DNA of 24,694 nucleotides from DASRBA01 sp036559665. Lineage in GTDB: Bacteria > Myxococcota > Myxococcia > Myxococcales > Myxococcaceae. The notes under the pieces are model-generated. The model had not been told where the DNA came from. It saw only the letters and a program-made list of their open reading frames with translations, and ran no database searches. The stretch spans positions 1-24,694 of the forward strand of contig DATBSS010000475.1 in assembly GCA_036559665.1 (NCBI GenBank). Direction: 5' to 3'. The position numbers and the translations under genes are program-made. Of the stretch, positions 14,954-21,980 are shown in pieces (position 1 is the stretch's first letter; each line of letters begins with the position of its first letter).

Positions 14954-16192
14954 TCACGCCCTGCGCAGCGCATCCGCCGGGCGCATCCGGGTGACGCGCC
15001 AAGCGGGGTAGAGACCAACCAGCAGCGCCATCGCGTAGACGTACGCCGCTGCCTTCAGGCTCTGGGAGATGGAGAATGCGGTCCGCAGCGCGCTCCGGAT
15101 CGTCATCCCGCCCAGGTCCATGCCCTCGCCCAGCTTCTTGCTGAAGTCCATGAGGGCGTGCCCGGAGCCGTACCAGGTGATCGCCAGCCCCAGGGCCAGG
15201 CCCACCGTGGCGCTGATGGTGGCGATCCAGAACGACTCCGCCAGCACCTGCCAGACCAGGCGGCGCGGCCGCGTCCCCACCGCCATCATCACGCCGAACT
15301 CGCGGGTCCGCTCCATCACCGACATCAGCGCGGTGTTGAGGACGCCCAGGCCCACCAGCATGTAGACGAACAGCGCGGCGATGAAGAGCGCGTTGTCCAT
15401 CAGCGCCTCGATGGACTTCATCGCCGGGATGAGCTGGCCGTAGGAGAAGACCTCGTAGCCGCCGCCCAACTGCTTCCCCAGGCTCGCGGCCAGCGCGTCC
15501 GCCTTCGACGGGTCGTCGATCTGGACGACGATCTCGTGCGCCGCGCCGGGCGTGCCCAGCAGCTCCTGCGCCGCCGCCGCGCCCACCACCACCCGCGTCT
15601 GCGAGATGGCGGGGGAGATGGAGTGGAAGATGCCGCGCACCCGGAACAGGTTGGCGCCCACCTCGCCGTCCGTCCGCGAGGCCATCACCCGCAGCTTGGA
15701 GCCCACGCCGACCTTCAGCCGCGCCGCCAGCTTCTCGCCGATGAGGATGCCGTTGGCGTCGCCGGCCGCGGGGAGCGCGCCCGCCCGCAGGTCGGTCACG
15801 TAGCTGGCGAGCCGCGCCTCGTTGGCCCAGTCCACGCCGTGGAGCTCCACGCCCTCGCTGGCGTGCGCGCTGGAGATCAGCGCCCGCGCCAGCACGCGGT
15901 AGCCGGCCTCCGAGCCCGGCGGCAGCGAGAGCGACTGCACCACCTGGGCAGGGTCCTGGAACGCGCGCGACGCCTGCGGCTTCTGCCGGTAGCCGGCCGC
16001 GGAGATCTCCACGTGGCCCATGCCGGTGGTGTCGAGCTGGGTCTTGGCCTCGCCGATCATCGCGGACATCAGCGACGAGTAGAAGATGACCAGGACGAGG
16101 CCGAAGGTGGCGGCGCTCATGCTGATCAGCGTCCGGCGCCGGTTCCGCCAGATGCTGCGCCAGGCGAGCTTCAGCAATGGGAAGGGACTCAT
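14954..16192 (-). CDS. FtsX/MacB-type ABC permease (second of pair)
   Basis: A 412-residue permease with the LolC/E topology: one N-terminal membrane helix (about 24-44), a large periplasmic MacB_PCD-like domain (about 45-265, with ILIGEKLAARLKVGVGSKL), and three C-terminal helices (about 268-290, 325-352, 380-398) holding the FtsX domain with MERTREFGVMMAVGTRPRRL. The start LAWRSIWRNRRRTLISMSA mirrors the start of the other permease in the operon, so the two are paralogues likely to form a heterodimer. The ATG overlaps the upstream stop by one base (TGATG). An upstream extension in this frame is only antisense to nothing and shadows the previous permease. It presumably extracts a lipid-anchored cargo from the outer leaflet of the inner membrane. 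Confidence 0.92.
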   Translation of the reverse strand: MSPFPLLKLAWRSIWRNRRRTLISMSAATFGLVLVIFYSSLMSAMIGEAKTQLDTTGMGHVEISAAGYRQKPQASRAFQDPAQVVQSLSLPPGSEAGYRVLARALISSAHASEGVELHGVDWANEARLASYVTDLRAGALPAAGDANGILIGEKLAARLKVGVGSKLRVMASRTDGEVGANLFRVRGIFHSISPAISQTRVVVGAAAAQELLGTPGAAHEIVVQIDDPSKADALAASLGKQLGGGYEVFSYGQLIPAMKSIEALMDNALFIAALFVYMLVGLGVLNTALMSVMERTREFGVMMAVGTRPRRLVWQVLAESFWIATISATVGLALGLAITWYGSGHALMDFSKKLGEGMDLGGMTIRSALRTAFSISQSLKAAAYVYAMALLVGLYPAWRVTRMRPADALRRA

Positions 16193-17409
16193 CAGACGAA
16201 CCTCGCCGCTTCCACCGGCTTGAGCCGCGACGCGCGGATCGCCGGGAACAGGCTGCCGGCCACCACCGTGAAGAGCGCGACGGTGAAGGCGCCGGCCACC
16301 GACTTGGTCTGGAGGTGGAGCTGGACCGCGTCGGGCATCCGCACGCCCATCATGTCGGCGTTGGAGAGCTTGGTGAGGTCCACCGTGCCCACCGCGTGCA
16401 GCACCAGCCACGCCGCGCCCACGCCCAGGGCGAAGGAGAGCAACCCCTGGAGGACGGCCTCGGTGACGACCATCGCCCACAGGCGCCGCGGGCGCGTGCC
16501 CAGGGACGCCATCACCCCCAGCTCCCGGGTGCGCTCGAAGACCGCCATGCTGGTGGTGTTCAGCACACCCAGGGCGACGATCAGGAAGACGATGAAGTTC
16601 ACCGCCTGCTGGCCCTGCCGCTTGCCCTCCACCATGCCCTTGAGCTCCGGGAGGATCTGGGACCAGGTCATCGCCTCCAGCGAGGCCAGGTCCAGCGCGC
16701 CCTTGAGCACCGAGAGCGGCCTGGTCAGGTCCTCCTGCTCCTCGCCCGGCAGCCGCACCACCACCTGGTGGACCGCGTCGCCCAGCCCGAAGAACTCCTG
16801 TGCGTCGGCGAGCTTCAGGAAGACGCCGTGGGCGTCCATCTCCGAGCTGTCGGTGGCGGCCATGCCCGCGATGGTGAACTTGTCGTTGGCCACCGACCCG
16901 TCCACGGCCTGGCCCACCAGCACCAGCTCATCGCCCACCTTCAGCCCCAACTCGTCCGCCAGCCCGCGCCCGATCACCACGCGCTTGGGCGACTGTTCGG
17001 AGAGCTCCTGGCCGTTGACGATGCGGCGGATCTCCTGCGACCGGCCGGGCTGGATGCCCAGCACCAGCACCGCGGTGGACGCGTCGCCGGTGCCCGCCAG
17101 CCCGGCGCCGATCACCCGCCGTTCGGGCGTGGCGCCGGGCAGCGCGCGCGAGATCTCGGCCTCCACCTGCGCCGGGTTCTGCACCACCGTGCCCAGCTCG
17201 GGCGACTCCTGGTAGCCGCGGCCGTGGACCTGGAGGTGGCCCACCAGGCCCTGCGTCACCGAGCGGATCATCTGCGCGAACGTCGCCTCGCGGTAGCTGT
17301 CGAGGCCGACGATGACGGCGACGCCCAGGGTGAGGGCGCTCATGGTGATGGCGGTGCGGCGCGCGTTCCGCCACAGGTTCCGCCAGGAGATCCGGATCAA
17401 GGAGAGCAT
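16192..17409 (-). CDS. FtsX/MacB-type ABC permease (first of pair)
   Basis: A 405-residue permease with the same plan as its neighbour: helix 1 at about 19-36, a periplasmic domain (about 40-265, with VVIGRGLADELGLKVGDELVLV), then helices near 268-290, 320-347 and 371-391 with FERTRELGVMASLGTRPRRL in between. It begins ISWRNLWRNARRTAITMSA, matching the partner permease. The periplasmic stretch GHLQVHGRGYQESP corresponds to GHVEISAAGYRQKP in the partner, further evidence of duplication. The ATG at 17409 lies seven bases after the LolA-like gene and its stop overlaps the next ATG by one base. The presence of two different subunits resembles LolC/LolE rather than the MacB homodimer. Confidence 0.92.
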   Translation of the reverse strand: MLSLIRISWRNLWRNARRTAITMSALTLGVAVIVGLDSYREATFAQMIRSVTQGLVGHLQVHGRGYQESPELGTVVQNPAQVEAEISRALPGATPERRVIGAGLAGTGDASTAVLVLGIQPGRSQEIRRIVNGQELSEQSPKRVVIGRGLADELGLKVGDELVLVGQAVDGSVANDKFTIAGMAATDSSEMDAHGVFLKLADAQEFFGLGDAVHQVVVRLPGEEQEDLTRPLSVLKGALDLASLEAMTWSQILPELKGMVEGKRQGQQAVNFIVFLIVALGVLNTTSMAVFERTRELGVMASLGTRPRRLWAMVVTEAVLQGLLSFALGVGAAWLVLHAVGTVDLTKLSNADMMGVRMPDAVQLHLQTKSVAGAFTVALFTVVAGSLFPAIRASRLKPVEAARFV

Positions 17410-17416
17410 CGACGAT

Positions 17417-18193
17417 TCACCGCCCCTTCTGGAGCCGGTGCAGGCTGTAGGTGTCCTCGGGGATGTCCTCGTCGAAGGAGATCTGGTCGTAGGTGAGGGT
17501 CGTCTCCCGGCCGGTCTCCGACGGCTGCACGGTGAGCCGGGCGGGGAAGTCGCGCCAGCCGACCTTCTTGATGTCCCCGAAGGAGATCTTCCGGGCCAGC
17601 TTGCCCTCCTCGTCATAGAAGCGTTCGAGGAGCGGCACGCAGGTCTGCCGGTCCACCAGCATCTCGACCTTCCCCCACACCACCACCGCGTTCGGCCTGG
17701 GGGTGAGGGTGAGGTGCCAGGCCTTGCGGCCGTCCTGCTCCACCGTGCCGGTCACCACCGAGGTGAAGTCGTCCACGATGGAGGAGCCCTTCACCAGGTC
17801 GTCGTTGGTGAAGTCGCTCCCCAGCCAGGAGTCGCCCATCATCCCGGACGGCAGCTTCATCACCCGGCCGGCCTGCGGGAGGTAGTTCCAGAGCTGGTCG
17901 TCGCGCTTGAGGGTCATCATCCCCACCTCGCGCGGGCCGCCCTCGAGGATCCGGATCAGCGCGTACTGCTTGCCGGTGGACCAGATCTGCAGCTTCAGCT
18001 TGCGCGACCAGCTGGGCGTCTTGATCTGCATCGACATGGTGGCGACCGAGGACTTTCCGTCCAGCAACTGTTCGGTCCGCTTCACCAGCGCGGCGACGTC
18101 GGGCGTGTCCTCGCCGCTGGGGCAGGCGGGGACGTTGGGCGGCGGCCCCGCGGCGAGCGAGGCCAGGGTGAGCACGAGTGGAATGGACGTCAT
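17417..18193 (-). CDS. LolA-like outer-membrane lipoprotein-sorting protein (COG2834)
   Basis: A 258-residue periplasmic protein of the LolA/LppX-like fold. After a short hydrophobic N-terminus (MTSIPLVLTLASLAAG, unusual in lacking a positive charge) come the family features: VATMSMQIKTPSWSRKLKLQIWSTGKQ, GMMTLKRDDQLWNYLPQAGRVMKLPSGMMGDSW in segments, LGSDFTNDDLV, and the late ARKISFGDIKKVGWRDFPARL. Such proteins form an open beta-barrel that shields an acyl chain, so it could ferry the cargo from the FtsX permeases to the outer membrane. Its ATG overlaps the TetR stop (ATGA), and the first permease follows seven bases later. A weak Cys24 lipobox-like VPAC is noted but not convincing. Confidence 0.88.
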   Translation of the reverse strand: MTSIPLVLTLASLAAGPPPNVPACPSGEDTPDVAALVKRTEQLLDGKSSVATMSMQIKTPSWSRKLKLQIWSTGKQYALIRILEGGPREVGMMTLKRDDQLWNYLPQAGRVMKLPSGMMGDSWLGSDFTNDDLVKGSSIVDDFTSVVTGTVEQDGRKAWHLTLTPRPNAVVVWGKVEMLVDRQTCVPLLERFYDEEGKLARKISFGDIKKVGWRDFPARLTVQPSETGRETTLTYDQISFDEDIPEDTYSLHRLQKGR

Positions 18194-18825
18194 TTCTTCT
18201 TCTCCTCCACGCGGATGGCGCGTTCGATCAGGTCCCAGACCAGTTTCACGAAGCGTTCCAGGTCCTGGGCCGACAGGGCGCCCTGCGGCGGCAGCACCGA
18301 GCGCCCCAGCCCTTCCTTGATGCCGGTGATCACCGCCAGCATGACCTCGGGGGTGAGGTCCTTGCGGACGGCGCCCAGCTCCTGGCCCCGGCGCAGGAAC
18401 TTCAGGAACGCGGTCACCAGGGGCGCGAAGGCGGGCAGGATCTTCCCGGCGAGCGCCTGGTTGGCGAGCGCCGCGCGCCCCAGGGAGGAGACCACCTCCA
18501 TCGACTCCCGCGAAGCCTCCATCGCGTCGAGCTGCCGGCGGTTGAGCCGCTCCGCCGCCGCCCAGAACTCCTTCACCGTTCGCGGGTTGGTGAAGTCGTC
18601 GAGCCCCTCCACGGCGGGCCGGTACATGTCCAGCAGCACCGTCGCCACCAGGTCGTCCTTGTCGTCGAAGTAGTAATAGAAGGCGCCCTTGCTCAGGCCC
18701 GCCTCCTCGAGGATGCGGTTGAGCGAGGCACCCTCGTAGCCCGAGCGCGCCAGCTCCTTCCGGGCGGCGGCGAGGATGGCCGTCTTCAGCTCGGGGGCGG
18801 CGCGCTCGTAGCGGGGGCGAGGCAT
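18190..18825 (-). CDS. TetR-family transcriptional repressor
   Basis: A 211-residue TetR-type regulator. The DNA-binding domain occupies about residues 8-57: ILAAARKELARSGYEGASLNRI, then the recognition helix region EEAGLSKGAFYYYFDDKDDLV in the standard order. The C-terminal helical domain should bind an effector, probably hydrophobic, but its nature cannot be read. The ATG at 18825 puts the domain at the usual distance from the N-terminus; an in-frame ATG at 18840 adds five residues, and neither has a good Shine-Dalgarno. It is the first gene of the transporter operon and its stop overlaps the LolA-like start. A strong nested palindrome 39 bases upstream is its likely operator, so it probably represses itself and the whole operon. 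Confidence 0.93.
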   Translation of the reverse strand: MPRPRYERAAPELKTAILAAARKELARSGYEGASLNRILEEAGLSKGAFYYYFDDKDDLVATVLLDMYRPAVEGLDDFTNPRTVKEFWAAAERLNRRQLDAMEASRESMEVVSSLGRAALANQALAGKILPAFAPLVTAFLKFLRRGQELGAVRKDLTPEVMLAVITGIKEGLGRSVLPPQGALSAQDLERFVKLVWDLIERAIRVEEKKK

Positions 18826-18850
18826 GGACCGCGCATTCATACTGCACGGC

Positions 18851-18892
18851 CAGACCGTTTGCACAGACCACATGGTCTGTCAGGGTGGTCTC
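18851..18892. promoter_or_regulatory. nested palindromic operator of the TetR/ABC operon
   Basis: The core ACAGACCA-CA-TGGTCTGT (18863-18880) is a perfect 8-bp dyad with a two-base centre. A second pair of half-sites, AGACC (18852-18856) and GGTCT (18887-18891), lies symmetrically about the same axis (between 18871 and 18872). On the minus strand CTGACA (18877-18882) could be a -35 box, placing the core inside the promoter. This is the arrangement expected for cooperative binding of two TetR dimers. Confidence 0.65.
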
Positions 18893-18909
18893 GCCCGGAA
18901 ATCAGACGG

Positions 18910-20451
18910 TTAGGCGCGCGGGAGGCGGACCACGAAGGTGGTGCCCTGGCCGGGGGCGCTCTCGCAGCGTATGGAGCCGCCGTGCGCCTGGACGATCTGC
19001 TGGCTGACGGCGAGGCCCAGGCCGGTGCCTCCCTCCTTGGTGGAGAAGAAGGGCTCGAAGATGCGCTCCTTCACGTCCGGGGTCATCCCGCGGCCGGTGT
19101 CCTGGAAGACCACCTCCACGGCGCCGTTCTCGGCCCGCGACCGGACCTTGAGCTGGCCGCCCTCCGGCATCGCCTCCCGGCTGTTGCGCAGCAGGTTGAG
19201 GAACACCTGCCGGAGCTGGCCCTCGTCGAGCAGCGCGCGCGGCGCGGAGTCGTCCAGCGCCCGCTCCAGGGTCACGCCGGAGCGCTCCATCTCCTCGCGG
19301 GAGAAGCTCAGCACGTTGTCCAATAGCTCGTTCACGTCCTCCGGCTGGAGCTGCGGCGTGGGGAGGCGCGCCATGCGCAGGTACTGCTCGGTCACCTCGG
19401 TGAGGCGGTCGATCTCCCGGCTCATCGCCAAAAGCACGTCGCGCGCCTCGCGCGCCTGCTCCGGCGTCTCGAAGTGGGCAGTGGAGATCGCCTCCTCCAG
19501 GAGCTCGGCGTTGAGGCCGATGGAGCTCAACGGGTTGCGCACCTCGTGGGCGATCTGGGCGGAGATGCGGCCCACCGCGGCGAGCTGCTCGGCGCGCAGC
19601 AGCGCCTCTTGCTTCTCGCGGAGCTGTGCCTCGCGCTCGCGCAGGGAGCGGGCCATGGCGTCGAACTCGCGGGAGAGGACGGAGATCTCGTCGTCCCCCT
19701 TCAACCCCAGCTGCGCCGGGTAGTCGCCGCGGCTGACGCGCATCACGCCCTCGGTGAGGATCCGCACCGGGCGCAGGGTGCGGGCGGAGATGGCGGTGGC
19801 CAGCAGTCCCACGGCGATGGCCAGCACGGAGAGGCCGATGATGAGCAGGCCGCTGCTGCGCTCGCGCTGCTCGGCCACGTCCACCTGCTCGCGGATGCGC
19901 GACTCCACCGCCGCCTCCAGGAGCCGGACGTCGCGGTCCACGGCCGCCTCCAGCGTGGCGAGCCGCTGGGTGCGGACCTGCAGCTCCGCGGGCAGCGGGG
20001 CGTCTCGCTCCACCTCGGCGAACACCTTCTCCAGGGCCGCCTCGTAATCGCGGTAGTGCGCCTCCAGCTGCCCCACCATGTTGACCAGGTCGCGCAGGTG
20101 GCCGACCTGCGAGCCCGGCGCCATGGGAAGCAGCGCCTCCGCGCGCTGGTGGCCCTGCGAGAGGCGCTGCGCCATCAGGGGCGGGAAGTACAGCCGCGAC
20201 AGGCGCACCAGCGCGCGCCGGGCGTCGGCGTTCTGCTCCTCCAGGATGCGGGCGGTGTCGCGCACCCGGTTCTTCTGGAGGGTCTCCATGGCGGCGGCGT
20301 CCTGGGAGAGGTGCAGGTAGCCCTGGCTCACCAGCCGGACCTCCTGCTGGTTGCGGTGCATCTCCGCCACGGAGAAGACGGACACCGCCCCGAAGGTGAC
20401 CAGCACCACCGCGTACCCGAGGAAGTTCCGTGTGGCCAGCGACAGCTTCAT
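18910..20451 (-). CDS. membrane sensor histidine kinase with HAMP domain
   Basis: A 513-residue NtrB-like sensor kinase. Membrane helices at about 12-28 and 201-222 enclose a ~170-residue, mostly helical periplasmic domain rich in charged residues (a four-helix-bundle type sensor is likely). A HAMP domain (about 222-275) and a coiled-coil linker follow. The HisKA H-box is QIAHEVRNPLSSIGLNAELL (His302). The ATPase domain has FLNLLRNSREAMP (Asn419/Asn423), DTGRGM (Asp451) and GTGLGLAVS. All catalytic residues are present. The ATG at 20451 follows a GAAGG. Its stop is about 70 bases upstream of the TetR gene, and it is divergent from the PEGA gene. No cognate regulator is adjacent. Confidence 0.94.
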   Translation of the reverse strand: MKLSLATRNFLGYAVVLVTFGAVSVFSVAEMHRNQQEVRLVSQGYLHLSQDAAAMETLQKNRVRDTARILEEQNADARRALVRLSRLYFPPLMAQRLSQGHQRAEALLPMAPGSQVGHLRDLVNMVGQLEAHYRDYEAALEKVFAEVERDAPLPAELQVRTQRLATLEAAVDRDVRLLEAAVESRIREQVDVAEQRERSSGLLIIGLSVLAIAVGLLATAISARTLRPVRILTEGVMRVSRGDYPAQLGLKGDDEISVLSREFDAMARSLREREAQLREKQEALLRAEQLAAVGRISAQIAHEVRNPLSSIGLNAELLEEAISTAHFETPEQAREARDVLLAMSREIDRLTEVTEQYLRMARLPTPQLQPEDVNELLDNVLSFSREEMERSGVTLERALDDSAPRALLDEGQLRQVFLNLLRNSREAMPEGGQLKVRSRAENGAVEVVFQDTGRGMTPDVKERIFEPFFSTKEGGTGLGLAVSQQIVQAHGGSIRCESAPGQGTTFVVRLPRA

Positions 20452-20486
20452 GCGCCTTCGCGTTTCCCTTCCGGCGGCCGCCCCGA

Positions 20487-20515
20487 GGGACAGCCGTGGG
20501 GACAATCGCTATCGT
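20487..20515 (+). promoter_or_regulatory. possible promoter of the PEGA-Kelch operon
   Basis: GGGACA (20487-20492) and TATCGT (20510-20515) are spaced by 17 bases, each matching four of six consensus positions. Transcription from here would start just before the ATG at 20526, giving a very short leader. Weak matches, so tentative. Confidence 0.3.
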
Positions 20516-20525
20516 ATGGCGACGG

Positions 20526-21980
20526 ATGGCGCCAATTGCTCGCCGGCGGGTCGCTTTGTTGCTCGCCCTCCTGCTCGCCTGGGACGGGGTGGCCCTCGCC
20601 GCGCCCGTGCCCCGCCTGCTCCCGCTCCCCGTCCGCCCCCAGGAGGGCGTGCTGGAGAAGTATGGGGTCAAGCTCAACGGCCTGCTGATCGACGAGCTGA
20701 AGACCCGCGACACCGACTTCCAGCTCCTCTCGCCGCTGCGGTCCGGGCAGAAGCCGAAGATGCCCAGCGCGAAGCCCGCCCCGGAGGGGGTGGCGGCCAT
20801 GGACAAGGCCCGCAAGGAGATGCGCGAGTTGGACCTGCGCAACGCGGTGGCCGACTACTACCAGGGGGTCACGCTGCTTTTGGGCGACCCGGCGACCACC
20901 GACTTCTCGATGGTGAACGAGGCGTTCCTCCAGATCGCGGTGGCCGCCTTCCGGCTCGGGCGCGAGAAGGAGGCGGACCGGGCCCTGGGCAACCTGATCC
21001 GGCTGGACCCGGGGGTGAAGCTCCCCGCGGGCAAATACCCGCCGGTGTTCCTGCGCTTCGCCGACCGCGCGCGGGACCGGCTGGAGCGGGGCGGGCGCGG
21101 CGCGCTGGCGGTGGACGGGCCGGCGGGCGCGCGCGTGTTCGTCGACGGGCGGCTGGTGGGGCCGGTCCCGGCGAGCGTGCCGAAGATCTACGCCGGCGAG
21201 CACGTCGTTCAGGTCGAGGGCACCCAGGGCGAACGCTTCGGCCAGGCGGTGGAGATCATCCCGAACGAGGAGGCCCGCGTGCAGGCGGTGTTCACCACCG
21301 CCGCCGAGCTGGCCCTGATGAGCACCGTGCCGCCGGACGCGCCGGTGGTGCTGGACACCGCCTTCGAGCAGCGGCTGCGCGCCTACTGCCAGACGGTGGA
21401 CGCGCAGTACGCGCTGGTGGGGATCCTGCTGCACTCGGAGGACCACCGGTTCGTGCTGGCCAGCGCGCTCTACTCGGCGCAGCGGGGCGGGTTCAACGTC
21501 CTCGAACAGCGCTCCATGGACGAGCTGATGAACGGTGCCAACGTTGAGTCGTTCCGGCTGGCGGACAACCTGGTGGCCAACATGCGCGCCTTCGGCGAAC
21601 CGGCGGTGTTGCCGGTGTCGCTCAAGGTCCGGCCGCCGCCGACCGGCACCTCGCCGCTGGAGACGGCGCGCGCCGACCCCGCGACTCGCGAGGCGTCGCG
21701 GCCGAGGCTGATCCCCGAGGGGCCGCCGGCGGCCGGCTCGGGGTCCACGAGTGGATCGGCGTCAGGCCAGGATTCGAGACAGGAGCGATCGGAGCGGCGG
21801 GAGCGGCGCAACCGGGACGATGACCGCCCGCCGGAGACGTTGGACCAGTGGGCGGGAACGGTGCCGTGGTGGGGATGGACGCTGGTAGGCCTCGGCGCCG
21901 GGTTGGTGGTGGGCGGCGCCACCTACGCCATCGTGCAGGCGAACCGGCCGATCAGCGGGACGGTCACCGTTCGATGGTGA
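20526..21980 (+). CDS. PEGA-domain envelope protein
   Basis: A 484-residue exported protein. The signal peptide (MAPIARRRVALLLALLL..., cleavage near ALA-AP at 25-26) is followed by a helical TPR-like region (about 85-185) and a PEGA domain (about 191-245: GALAVDGPAGARVFVDGRLVG, then VPKIYAGEHVVQVEG in order). A disordered, charged Ser/Arg/Asp-rich stretch (about 375-435) precedes a C-terminal membrane helix (about 448-470, WWGWTLVGLGAGLVVGG). PEGA domains are small surface beta-folds, often linked to S-layer or envelope proteins. An in-frame GTG at 20496 with GAGGGA upstream is an alternative start. Its stop overlaps the Kelch lipoprotein start, so the two are co-translated. It is divergent from a sensor kinase. 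Exact function unknown. Confidence 0.82.
   Translation: MAPIARRRVALLLALLLAWDGVALAAPVPRLLPLPVRPQEGVLEKYGVKLNGLLIDELKTRDTDFQLLSPLRSGQKPKMPSAKPAPEGVAAMDKARKEMRELDLRNAVADYYQGVTLLLGDPATTDFSMVNEAFLQIAVAAFRLGREKEADRALGNLIRLDPGVKLPAGKYPPVFLRFADRARDRLERGGRGALAVDGPAGARVFVDGRLVGPVPASVPKIYAGEHVVQVEGTQGERFGQAVEIIPNEEARVQAVFTTAAELALMSTVPPDAPVVLDTAFEQRLRAYCQTVDAQYALVGILLHSEDHRFVLASALYSAQRGGFNVLEQRSMDELMNGANVESFRLADNLVANMRAFGEPAVLPVSLKVRPPPTGTSPLETARADPATREASRPRLIPEGPPAAGSGSTSGSASGQDSRQERSERRERRNRDDDRPPETLDQWAGTVPWWGWTLVGLGAGLVVGGATYAIVQANRPISGTVTVRW

Noticed and set aside
14162..17215. 1017-codon open frame on the plus strand
   Set aside because: Antisense to the ABC ATPase and both FtsX permeases, low-complexity composition, no domain; a GC-driven shadow.
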